From positions 1,860,001 to 1,924,000 of the forward strand of contig OY970347.1 of assembly GCA_963717635.1 (NCBI GenBank): DNA of 64,000 nt. Direction: 5' to 3'. The notes below the pieces were generated by a model that saw only the letters and a program-made list of their open reading frames with translations, was not told the origin of the DNA and did no database searches. Position numbers and translations under genes: made by a program. The first letter of the stretch is position 1. Every line of letters begins with the position of its first letter. This DNA is from JALZKA01 sp963717635. Its GTDB lineage: Bacteria > Actinomycetota > Thermoleophilia > Solirubrobacterales > 70-9. Below, in pieces: positions 7,856 through 15,005 of the stretch.

Positions 7856-8719
7856 GTGCTAGCCGGCCTCGCCCTCGCCCTCGCCTGCGCCCTCGCGACG
7901 AGCGTGGGCTTTCTGCTCAAGCACCGCGGCGCTGTGCTCGCGCCCGACGTGCAGATGCGGCATCCGCTGCGGAGCGCAGCCGGTCTCTTCCGCTCGAGGT
8001 GGTTCGCGATCGGCTGGGGGGTGGCGGTCGGCGCCTGGGTGCTCCACGTCGCAGCCCTCGCGCTGGCGCCTCTGTCGATCGTCCAGGCCGTGCTCTCTGG
8101 CGGGTTGGTGTTCCTCGCTGTCCTCGCCGAACGCTTTTTCGGCTTCGAGCTGGGACGCCGTCAATGGGCCGGCGTGCTGGTCGTGGCAGCGGGGCTTGCC
8201 GTGATCGGGCTGACCTCGGGAACCGACCACGCCGAGGCGCCGGCCTATGCCCCGGCAGCCTTGATCGCAGTCGAGTGCGGAGTCGTGTTGGCCAGCGCCG
8301 CCGTCGCCGCGGCCGCCGCGCACGACCGCATCCCGGCCGCGACGCAGGGCCTGCTGCTCGGGGTTGCCGCCGGGGCGCTGTTCGGCGTCTCCGACGTCGC
8401 GATCAAGTACCTCGCGGACGCCGTCGAAAACGGAGCCCTCGAGCTGATCAGCCCCTGGACCGGGGCCGCTCTGATCGCCTCGGTTGGCGCGTTCTATGCC
8501 TCGGCTCGCGGACTCCAACTCGGTCCTGGCGTCGAGGTGATCGCCCTGACCTCGGTTGCAGCCAATCTCGTCGCGATCGTCGGCGGCATCCTGGTCTTCC
8601 GTGACCCGGTCGGCAGTGGGGCGCTGGAGATCACCGGGCGCATGCTCGCGTTCTGCCTGGTGATCGCCGGGGCAGCCCTCATCCCCGCCCCGGTCCGAGC
8701 GACCGAAGCGGCGTCCTGA
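7856..8719 (+). CDS. EamA/DMT-superfamily (NIPA-like) membrane protein
   Basis: A 287-residue integral membrane protein of about nine or ten hydrophobic segments arranged as two EamA-like halves (residues 1-120 and 145-280). The start LAGLALALACALATSVGFLL and the central SIVQAVLSGGLVFLAVLAER match DMT transporters that resemble NIPA magnesium transporters. The substrate is not determined by sequence. The start is GTG at 7856, 18 bases after the preceding stop, so it may be co-transcribed with the two small upstream genes. A palindromic hairpin follows its stop. Confidence 0.75.
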   Translation: MLAGLALALACALATSVGFLLKHRGAVLAPDVQMRHPLRSAAGLFRSRWFAIGWGVAVGAWVLHVAALALAPLSIVQAVLSGGLVFLAVLAERFFGFELGRRQWAGVLVVAAGLAVIGLTSGTDHAEAPAYAPAALIAVECGVVLASAAVAAAAAHDRIPAATQGLLLGVAAGALFGVSDVAIKYLADAVENGALELISPWTGAALIASVGAFYASARGLQLGPGVEVIALTSVAANLVAIVGGILVFRDPVGSGALEITGRMLAFCLVIAGAALIPAPVRATEAAS

Positions 8720-8732
8720 AACGGCCGGAGCG

Positions 8733-8750
8733 GGCCGCCCCGGGGCGGCC
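8733..8750. terminator. Palindromic hairpin between convergent genes
   Basis: A perfect 18-bp palindrome (GGCCGCCCC followed by its complement) lies between the stop of the DMT-family gene and the stop of the dodecin gene. It could form a strong stem on either strand. It has no T tract, so its action as a bidirectional terminator is inferred from position. Confidence 0.4.
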
Positions 8751-8962
8751 TAGTCCTTGGCGTACTTGAACGAGACGCCGAGGCGGACGCGGAATCCGGA
8801 GATCTTGCCGTCCTCGATCGTCACGTCCTCGCGCACGACCTCCGCGACCCGCAGGTCGCGCACGGTTTCACTGACCGTCTCGACGGCGTTCTTCGCCGCC
8901 TGCTCCCAGGAGTCTGCACTGACGCCGACGACCTCGGTGACGCGGTAGACGCTTTCTGACAT
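8750..8962 (-). CDS. Dodecin, flavin-binding storage protein
   Basis: A 70-residue dodecin that assembles into a hollow dodecamer and sequesters flavins such as FMN or riboflavin. The N-terminal strand VYRVTEVVGVSADSWEQAA carries the Trp of the flavin-stacking site. It is followed by the single helix AKNAVETVSETVRDL and two strands ending RVRLGVSFKYAKD. The length matches the family (about 65-75). A GGAGGAGG ribosome-binding site stands six bases before the ATG. Confidence 0.93.
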   Translation of the reverse strand: MSESVYRVTEVVGVSADSWEQAAKNAVETVSETVRDLRVAEVVREDVTIEDGKISGFRVRLGVSFKYAKD

Positions 8963-9005
8963 GGATTCCTCCTCCGATTGGGGCGGTTCTCACCCTATCC
9001 GCTTG

Positions 9006-9233
9006 TTAAGCAGGCGCCGGCTCGGGCTGGGCGCCCGGCGCGGTGTCCTCCGCGCTGCCGACCTCGCCGCGAGCGCGGGCGAGGTCGGCGGAGATGCGGA
9101 CGGCGGCAGCGGTGAGCGGCGCGGCGAGGATCAACCCGATCGCGCCGAACAGCGCTCCGCCCGCGATCGTCACGATCAGCACGGCGAGCGGGTGGATGCC
9201 GAGCGCCGCGCCCATCGCAAACGGCTGCACCAT
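9006..9233 (-). pseudogene. Remnant of an AI-2E family (UPF0118/PerM-like) transporter, C-terminal part only
   Basis: The 75-residue frame starts MVQPFAMGAALGIHPLAVLI and continues TIAGGALFGAIGLILAAPLT, which is the last membrane hairpin and C terminus of an AI-2E/PerM-type permease. Full-length members have about 350 residues and eight membrane segments; here at least 270 residues are missing. Reading further upstream reaches a stop within 16 codons and shows no more homologous sequence. I take it as a deletion remnant, although expression as a small membrane protein is not excluded. Confidence 0.6.
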
Positions 9234-9265
9234 CTGCTGTGGCCGGCTTCGGCCCAGACTACCCC

Positions 9266-9290
9266 ATGACAGATAGGGTCATGCTGTCAT
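9266..9290. promoter_or_regulatory. Inverted repeat ATGACAG-N11-CTGTCAT over the ZIP promoter
   Basis: Seven-base perfect arms (9266-9272 and 9284-9290) flank an 11-base spacer that contains TAGGGT (9274-9279), a hexamer at the distance expected for a -10 element of the ZIP gene. A repressor bound here would cover the promoter. Metal-responsive control is an inference from the downstream gene. Confidence 0.45.
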
Positions 9291-10020
9291 AGCCGAGGCA
9301 GCTCTATGGGGACTGGTTGCGGGGTCCTCCCTGCTCATCGGGGCGCTGATCGCGCTCTGGTTCCACCCTGGTCGGCGGATCGTGGGTTTGCTGATGGCCT
9401 TCGGGGCAGGAGTTCTGATCAGCGCGGTCGCCTACGACCTCGTCCTCGAGGCATTCGAGGTCGCCGACGGCACTGGTGCGGCCGCCGCCGGACTGGCGGC
9501 GGGTTCGCTTGCCTTCTACCTCGGTGACACCGCGATCGCGCGTCGCGGCGGCGCCGACAGGAAGAACCCGGAGGCCGATCACGCCGCGGAGCGCCAGCAG
9601 GCGATCGTCCTGGGGACGGTGCTGGACGGGATCCCGGAGGGGATCGTGATCGGCCTCAGCCTGATTGGTGGAGGCTCGGTCAGCGCCGCCGTGATCGTCG
9701 CCGTCTTCCTCTCCAACCTCCCGGAGGCGATCGGCGCCACCAGCGGGTTGGAGCGCTCGGGGTTTGCCCGTGGGCGCCTGGTTCGCATGTGGACGACGAT
9801 CTCCCTGCTCACCGCCCTGGCGGCAGCCCTGGGCTACGCGTTGTTCGACGGCGCCAGCGGCGAGCTGATCGCGTTCATCCAGGCCTTCGCCGCCGGCGCG
9901 CTGCTGACGATGCTCTCCAGCACGCTGATCCCCGAGGCGGTCAGAGGGGCGGGCAGGGAGGTCGGTCTGCTGACGGTGCTGGGCTTCGCGGTCGCCTTCG
10001 CGCTCGTGCAGTTCGCCTGA
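9289..10020 (+). CDS. ZIP-family metal transporter (divergent metal-site residues)
   Basis: A ZIP-family membrane protein of about 240 residues and seven or eight membrane segments. Homology to family N termini (AEAALWGLVAGSSLLIGALI) begins right at 9292, but the only codon there is ATA at 9289. The first conventional in-frame start is GTG at 9382, with CTG codons at 9313 and 9328. The usual TM4 motif HNIPEG reads DGIPEG here, and the TM5 motif has SNLPEA, so both pore histidines are replaced. Transport of Zn, Fe or Mn is likely for the family, but selectivity is uncertain. The TAGGGT hexamer nine bases before the ATA and the surrounding inverted repeat suggest a regulated leaderless transcript. 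Confidence 0.75.
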   Translation: MAEAALWGLVAGSSLLIGALIALWFHPGRRIVGLLMAFGAGVLISAVAYDLVLEAFEVADGTGAAAAGLAAGSLAFYLGDTAIARRGGADRKNPEADHAAERQQAIVLGTVLDGIPEGIVIGLSLIGGGSVSAAVIVAVFLSNLPEAIGATSGLERSGFARGRLVRMWTTISLLTALAAALGYALFDGASGELIAFIQAFAAGALLTMLSSTLIPEAVRGAGREVGLLTVLGFAVAFALVQFA

Positions 10021-10031
10021 CAGGCGGCTGC

Positions 10032-10784
10032 CTACGCCGGTTCGGGCAGGAGCCTGTCGACCAGTGCGAGCGCTGGGCGGCCCTCGAACATCGGCCTGAC
10101 ATCAGGCCGATAGAGGATCAGCGCCAGGCTGGGCGCGACGATGCAGTCTGCGGCGTTCGGCTGCGCTCCGCCGAGAACCCCGGCCGCGATCCATGCATCG
10201 ACTCGGTCGAGCATCGCGGCGAGCTCGGTCAAAAGCTGACGGTCTGCCCGCGGGCCGGCGGCGAAGACTCCACCGAGAATCCTCGGGACGATCAGGCGCC
10301 GCGTAAGCGCCCGCTTGTAGAGGAGGTAGCCCAGCCGCCCATCTCCCGTCGCTCGGCTGAAGGCAGGCGGGTCGCGGATCACAGCCGGCCCCAGGATCCG
10401 GCGCGCGGCCATCTGCAGTGTTTCGTTCGCCCAGCGCTCGGCCTCCTCGACCGCCGCCCGTTTCTCGGGGCCGGCGGGGAACAGTGGGGGTTCGGGATGG
10501 CGCTCGTCCAGGAACCGGGCGATCGCCCGGTTGGTGGAGATCCGGTTGCCGCCGGCTGAGAGTGCGGGCACCGTTCCCAGGCGGTCGCCCAGGCGCAGTC
10601 CAAACGTGCGCCGTTTGCCGGCGGTGCGCGTCTCCCCGCCGGCGTCGAATCCGTGCAACCGGACCACGAACGGGTGCAGGAGCGTGACGATGTCCACGCG
10701 CCGGTACGGCACCCGCTTGTGTTCGAGCATGAGCATCGCCGAGCGGCAGGCGTGCGAGCCGGGAATGACGTAGAGCTTGTACAT
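10032..10784 (-). CDS. Glutathione S-transferase-like protein
   Basis: A 250-residue protein with an N-terminal thioredoxin-fold GST domain (MYKLYVIPGSHACRSAMLML, then GTVPAL with the cis-proline) and an all-helical C-terminal domain. The stretch NRAIARFLDERHPEPPLFP joins the two. Actinobacteria generally lack glutathione, so the thiol partner may be mycothiol or another compound, or the fold may serve a different role. A GAGGAG ribosome-binding site precedes the ATG, nine bases after the stop of the small gene upstream, suggesting co-transcription. It converges on the ZIP gene. Confidence 0.85.
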   Translation of the reverse strand: MYKLYVIPGSHACRSAMLMLEHKRVPYRRVDIVTLLHPFVVRLHGFDAGGETRTAGKRRTFGLRLGDRLGTVPALSAGGNRISTNRAIARFLDERHPEPPLFPAGPEKRAAVEEAERWANETLQMAARRILGPAVIRDPPAFSRATGDGRLGYLLYKRALTRRLIVPRILGGVFAAGPRADRQLLTELAAMLDRVDAWIAAGVLGGAQPNAADCIVAPSLALILYRPDVRPMFEGRPALALVDRLLPEPA

Positions 10785-10793
10785 GCCGGCTCC

Positions 10794-11000
10794 TCACCTG
10801 ATCGGCGGCGGAACTCCCTCCGCAGTGGCCGCGAACGCCGGGTCCCAGCCGAAAACCGCGCAGGCGTGGCGGAACGCTGGCCGCACGAACTCCAGGGCGA
10901 GCCCGTGCGGATCCGGGCTCTCGCGGATTCCGTCCCACCCGAGCAGGATTCGCAGGTCCGTGACCTGGATGGAGTCGAGGCGCGCGCACGTGGTCTCCAT
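10794..11000 (-). CDS. Small hypothetical protein (68 aa)
   Basis: A 68-residue frame begins at one of two adjacent ATG codons (11003 or 11000) and runs to nine bases before the GST-like gene. Third codon positions are strongly G/C, so it looks coding. The start, TCARLDSIQVTDL, resembles the beginning of UBP-type zinc-finger proteins, but none of the later zinc ligands follow in any frame. I therefore leave it without function. The frame is open further upstream to 11234, but that part has no coding bias. Confidence 0.5.
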   Translation of the reverse strand: METTCARLDSIQVTDLRILLGWDGIRESPDPHGLALEFVRPAFRHACAVFGWDPAFAATAEGVPPPIR

Positions 11001-11206
11001 CATCGCCTCGGCTCGGAATTCACACTTCGCCTTTCGAGTTGCGCGGGCACGCCGGTGCCGCCTCTTCGCAGAGGATCCCAAAGACGTCAAGTCGAGATCG
11101 GGTGGCGACTGGTTTTGGCGCCGAGGGAGCGCCACGGAGCCGGGTGTCCATCGAGAGGTGACGACAAACTCGGAACGCAACGATGTCATCCACGCAGGAG
11201 GGCCCA

Positions 11207-11536
11207 ATGGAGCTGCATCCATATGCGCAGGCATTCGCGAAGTGCGACCATTCCGGCACCGTTGATCTGCTGGCGGAGGACGGCTCGACGGCGGCCCTGT
11301 TCGAGATCGTCTACCGCGAGGTCCGCGAGATCGAATACACGCACGGCTTCGGCGACGACCAGGCGGCCGTCATAGTGGCGATCGCGGAGGGGATCGGGTC
11401 GGGCGTCGCAAGACGGGAAGTGCCATCTCGGGCGCGGATGTTCGAATTCGCGATCAAGCCGCTCGTGGCACTCGCTGCGGCTTCCGACAGGATCGGCTCA
11501 CGCCTGGTCGCGTCGATGAACCGCTCCGCCCGCTAG
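11207..11536 (+). CDS. NTF2-like (SnoaL-type) protein, internally shortened
   Basis: A 109-residue protein that resembles NTF2-fold/SnoaL-like proteins: MELHPYAQAFAKCDHSGTVD at the start and AIKPLVALAAASDRIGSRLV at the end match the first helix and last strand of that fold. The piece that usually carries HSPV..PFEGR between the third helix and first strand is missing, so the cone-shaped pocket may be incomplete. An AGGAGGG motif seven bases before the ATG at 11207 supports this start over the upstream ATG at 11183. The gene is followed after 29 bases by a displaced tRNA-Pro fragment. The function is unknown. Confidence 0.6.
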   Translation: MELHPYAQAFAKCDHSGTVDLLAEDGSTAALFEIVYREVREIEYTHGFGDDQAAVIVAIAEGIGSGVARREVPSRARMFEFAIKPLVALAAASDRIGSRLVASMNRSAR

Positions 11537-11564
11537 CTCACGCTCGGCCGCAACGGCAGTCGAA

Positions 11565-11612
11565 GATCGGGGCGACTGAATTTGAACCAGCGACCGCTCG
11601 GCCCCCAGCCGA
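11565..11612 (-). repeat. Displaced 3' fragment of tRNA-Pro, probable attachment-site scar (copy A)
   Basis: Forty-seven of 48 bases match the 3' half of the intact tRNA-Pro(GGG) gene (15763-15810), from the anticodon arm through the acceptor end, in the same orientation. The 5' half of the tRNA is absent. Integrases that target tRNA genes leave exactly such a 3' fragment at the far end of the inserted DNA. About 84 bases further on (11696-11722) lies a block with two GGTACC sites shared with copy B. The rest of the 11537-11883 gap contains no recognisable gene. Confidence 0.75.
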
Positions 11613-11883
11613 CGAGGAAGGGCGCTCGTGGGATCCCTGGGCGCCCCATCGTCCCCGTTGTCCACGGCCACGGATGCCTGGGACCTATTGGAAGCAGCAG
11701 TCGGTACCAATCCGGTACCACGAGCGCCCTCGTGCACCCTGCTGGTGGTGTACCGGGAGCAACGACTGACGACTGAGCCGTAGCCCCACGGCGTCGAGCC
11801 TTGGGGATAGTGAAAGAATCTTGAACGTGGGGCGGCCGCCTGTGGGCGAGGCGACCGCCAAAGGACATAGAGAGGGGAGAGCC

Positions 11884-14202
11884 ATGAGCTCAGCTGAAAC
11901 CGCGACGGGGGTCCGCTTCGACCCACCGGGCCCGGGCCCATGGGAACTGGACGCCGTCCACTTCCCACGCCCCGTGACTCGCTACTGGGCGGAGATGCAT
12001 CCCGAGCCGTTCCTCCGGGGGTTCCGAGAATTCACGAGCTACTACGGGATGTTGCTCGACGGGATGCAATACCGATACGTCAACGGATTCGCCTACAAGC
12101 AGCTGATGCCGGTTCCGGAGGAAACGGTGCCCGAGCGGTTCGCGCGGGCTGAAGAGGTGATCGAGAAGAAGCTGTGGCGCGACCAGCTGCGTGATTGGGA
12201 GCAGAAGCTGAAGCCCGGCTCGATCAAGGCGCATCGAGAGCTCCAGTCCGTTGATCCCGACGCGCTCTCCGACGACGATCTGGCCGAGTACATCGAGCGG
12301 TGCCGAGACCGCCACGCCGAGATGGTCTATCAGCACATGCGCTTCACGGGCGCGGCGATCGTCCCCCTCGGTGACCTGCTCGCGCACGTCGGCGATTGGA
12401 CGGGGCTGCCGCCGCAGGAGCTGCTCGGAATGCTGCGTGGCGCGGCACCGGTCTCTTCAGGCGACTCCGAAGAGATCGAGCGGCTGATCGCCACGGTGGG
12501 GAACGATGCGGCCGCCAAGAAGCTGCTCTCCTCGGACGGCGATCCCGCGGAAATCCTCGAGCAGCTGCGCGGTCTGGAGGGCGAGGCTGGTCAGGCCGTC
12601 TCCGCATACCTCGATCTGGTCGGCTACCGGTTGCTGGACGGCTTCGACATCTCCGGGCGGTATGCGCTCGAGATGCCCGATGCGCTGGTACGGGCAATCC
12701 GAGCGTCGGTGGAGGGGACCGAGGGCGCGGAGTCGGATACCGATCAGCGGACGGAAGAAGTCCGCGACAAAGTCCCGGACCAGCATCGGGATGAGTTCGA
12801 CGAGCTACTCAATGAGGCGCGCTCGATGTACGGGATCCGCGACGAGCGCGGCGTCTTCAGCGACATCTGGGCCGCCGGGATCGTGCGTCGGGCATGTCTC
12901 GCCGCGGGTCGCCGAGTCGCCGAGAAGGGCCGGATCCATGACCCCGAGCACTTCGTCGATGCCGGCTTCGAAGAGATGCGTGCGTTGATCCTGGGAACGA
13001 ATGGGCCGTCTGCGGATGAGCTCGCCGAGCGGAACCAGTGGAGAACGTCGCACGATGCCAAGGGGGCCCCGGCGGGGCTCGGTCCGCCGGCGCCGGAGCC
13101 GCCAGACCCGTCCGGCTTGCCGCCGGCTGTCGCGCGGGTGATGCGCGCGACGATGATCGTGATCGACGCGATGTTCGGCAGCTCCCAGGAGGAGCACGAT
13201 GAGGACAAGCTCCGCGGGCTCGCGGCGAGCGGCGGCAGCTATCAAGGTCCCGCCCGGCGCGTTGCCGGACCGAGCGAGTTCGATCGCATCCAGAAGGGCG
13301 ACGTGCTCGTAACCGAGTCGACGTCCGAGGCATTCAACATCCTTCTGCCGCTGCTCGGGGCGATCGTCACGGACAGCGGCGGACTGCTCTCGCACGCCGC
13401 AATCATCGCCCGCGAGTACGGGATTCCGGGAGTGGTCGGCACCCGCGAGGGGACCGATCGGATTCCGGACGGCGAGGATGTGACGGTCGATGGCGATGCC
13501 GGCGAAGTGAGGTTCGTGAGTTGGAGCCCGTCGTCCCGTTGGAGAAGGCGGAAGACGACTCGCTCTTCGGCTCGAAGGCCGTTGGCCTGGGTGTGGCGGC
13601 GCGCGGGGGGCATTCCGCTCCCGCCGGGAGTCGCCCTCGCCGGAGGCATCGTCGAGGAGATTGCGTCTGGCGAGGAGAGCGCGATCGAGCAAGTAAAGAG
13701 GTCGATCGCATCCCTGCCCTGCCCGCTCGCGGTGCGCTCGTCGGCCGTCGACGAGGACGGTGCCGAGGCGAGCTTCGCCGGCCAACACCTCACCCTGCTC
13801 AACGTGCCTTCCATCGATGGTGTGGATTCCGCGCTGAAGGAGATCTGGTGGTCGGCGAACTCCGACTCCGCGATCACCTATCGGCAGCGCGTCGGGCTCT
13901 TCACGCGCCCGAGCGTGGGCGTGGTCATTCAGTCGCTGCTCGATCCGGAGGTCGCCGGCGTGATGTTCACCAAGAACCCAATCAACGGAGCGGACGAGCG
14001 AGTGATCGAGGCGAGCTGGGGCCTCGGCGAGGCGGTGGTCGCGGGTCAGGTGATCCCGGATCGCTTCCGAGTCAGCCGCTCGGGCCAGGTGCTCGAGCGA
14101 GCGCCGGGCATGAAGCAGATCGCGATTCGGTCGGCGCCGGACGGCGGCACGTTCGAGGAGAAGGTGCCTGCCGAGCAGGTGGAACAGCTTATGTCTCGAT
14201 GA
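11884..14202 (+). CDS. PEP-synthase/phenylphosphate-synthase-like phosphotransferase: swivelling-His part, running into an ATP-grasp part
   Basis: The open frame encodes 772 residues but appears to join two proteins. Residues 1 to about 545 contain a helical substrate domain (WELDAVHFPRPVTRYWAEMH) and the PEP-utiliser swivelling domain with the phosphohistidine motif GGLLSHAAIIAREYGIPGVV. From about 590 the frame encodes a PEP/pyruvate-type ATP-binding domain (GIPLPPGVALAGG, PLAVRSSAVDEDG, GVMFTKNP). Between them, about 30 residues (SWSPSSRWRRRKTT region) are nonsense. The true start of the ATP domain (LEPVVPLEKAEDDSLFGSKA, from a TTG at 13521) is in another frame, and a G6 run at 13604-13609 carries one G too many. 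A second shift near 14190 ends the frame early. The ATG at 11884 has GGGGAGA upstream. The domain order differs from rifampin phosphotransferase and resembles the separate subunits of phenylphosphate synthase. Confidence 0.7.
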   Translation: MSSAETATGVRFDPPGPGPWELDAVHFPRPVTRYWAEMHPEPFLRGFREFTSYYGMLLDGMQYRYVNGFAYKQLMPVPEETVPERFARAEEVIEKKLWRDQLRDWEQKLKPGSIKAHRELQSVDPDALSDDDLAEYIERCRDRHAEMVYQHMRFTGAAIVPLGDLLAHVGDWTGLPPQELLGMLRGAAPVSSGDSEEIERLIATVGNDAAAKKLLSSDGDPAEILEQLRGLEGEAGQAVSAYLDLVGYRLLDGFDISGRYALEMPDALVRAIRASVEGTEGAESDTDQRTEEVRDKVPDQHRDEFDELLNEARSMYGIRDERGVFSDIWAAGIVRRACLAAGRRVAEKGRIHDPEHFVDAGFEEMRALILGTNGPSADELAERNQWRTSHDAKGAPAGLGPPAPEPPDPSGLPPAVARVMRATMIVIDAMFGSSQEEHDEDKLRGLAASGGSYQGPARRVAGPSEFDRIQKGDVLVTESTSEAFNILLPLLGAIVTDSGGLLSHAAIIAREYGIPGVVGTREGTDRIPDGEDVTVDGDAGEVRFVSWSPSSRWRRRKTTRSSARRPLAWVWRRAGGIPLPPGVALAGGIVEEIASGEESAIEQVKRSIASLPCPLAVRSSAVDEDGAEASFAGQHLTLLNVPSIDGVDSALKEIWWSANSDSAITYRQRVGLFTRPSVGVVIQSLLDPEVAGVMFTKNPINGADERVIEASWGLGEAVVAGQVIPDRFRVSRSGQVLERAPGMKQIAIRSAPDGGTFEEKVPAEQVEQLMSR

Positions 14203-14320
14203 CCAGCAGCTCGCGAAGCTGAACAGCCTCGCCGAGCGCTGCGAGCAGGTCTACGGCGAGGGCCGCGACATCGAATGGGCGATCGCGGACGGCGAGCTCT
14301 ACCTCCTGCAGTGCAGGGCG

Positions 14321-14830
14321 GTGACCCGGACCGGCTCGCCCACCCCCGCGCGGGGGCGCCCCGATCCCGCATCCGAAGCTCCGGCCGAATCGCTGCAGAA
14401 GGTGCCGCTGTTCGAGGGGCTCGACCGGCGCGAGGCTGATCAGGTGGCCCGCCTGCTCAAGGAGCGCCGCTTCTCGGCCGGCGAGACCGTCGTCCGGGAA
14501 CACTCCGGTGGCTCCGCCTTTTACCTCATCGTCGCGGGAGAGGCGACCGTCTCGGTCGCGGGAAGGGAGCGCGGGACGCTGGAACCCGGGGACTACTTCG
14601 GTGAGATCTCCCTGATCGACGAGGGCGAGCGCTCGGCGACTGTCACGGCCAAGACGGACCTCGTCTGCCAGGGGCTCACCTACTGGGACTTTCGGCCGCT
14701 CGTCCAAGCGAACGCGATGATTGGCTGGAAGCTGCTTCAGTCGCTGGTCAGGAAGCTGAGGCGGAACGCGCAGGAGCTCGCCGAGGAGCGGCAGGCCGCG
14801 GGCGCGGATCCAGGCGTGCGCAGTCCGTGA
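14321..14830 (+). pseudogene. Detached C terminus of the ATP-grasp protein with a cyclic-nucleotide-binding domain
   Basis: In this frame, homology to the end of PEP-synthase-type ATP-binding domains starts already at about 14190 (LNSLAERCEQVYG, DIEWAIADGELYLLQCRAVT). It is followed by a linker and a CAP-like cyclic-nucleotide-binding domain (VPLFEGLDRREADQVARLLK, then PGDYFGEISLIDEGERSATV). A GTG at 14321 could restart translation just before the linker. One surplus T near 14189-14191 separates it from the upstream frame. The most likely original product is one protein with ATP-grasp, then a cNMP-sensing domain, from about 13521 to 14830. Whether the present gene is broken or misread cannot be decided here. 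It ends nine bases before tRNA-Pro fragment B. Confidence 0.65.
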
Positions 14831-14839
14831 ATGAGGTGA

Positions 14840-14885
14840 ATCGGGGCGACTGGATTTGAACCAGCGACCGCTCGGCCCCCAGCCG
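14840..14885 (-). repeat. Displaced 3' fragment of tRNA-Pro, probable attachment-site scar (copy B)
   Basis: Forty-six bases are identical to 15764-15809, the 3' half of the intact tRNA-Pro(GGG). Homology stops inside the anticodon stem, so this is not a functional tRNA. Following sequence (14971-14996) shares with copy A the block AGCAGTCGGTACCAA and a second GGTACC. Together with copy A and the intact gene it delimits two consecutive inserted segments, 11.6-14.8 kb and 14.9-15.8 kb. Confidence 0.75.
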
Positions 14886-15005
14886 GCGAGCGGACTGGGT
14901 GGATGCGTCCCTGAGCGTCCCCGGCGTCCCCACCGTCCCCGACCGGAAACAATCTGGACGAATATGACGTAGCAGTCGGTACCAAAGCGGTACCAGACGC
15001 GCCCG

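Noticed and set aside
9266..9290. NikR operator
   Set aside because: The arms partly resemble GTATGA/TCATAC, but the outer bases and the spacing (one base too long) do not match.
10860..11000. UBP-type zinc-finger protein
   Set aside because: Only the first dozen residues resemble that family; none of the Cys/His ligands follows in any frame.
11884..14202. Rifampin phosphotransferase (antibiotic resistance)
   Set aside because: Domain order is different and the substrate domain does not show recognisable rifamycin-site residues, so a resistance label is unsupported.
14840..14885. Functional second tRNA-Pro gene
   Set aside because: The acceptor 5' strand, D arm and half of the anticodon stem are missing.
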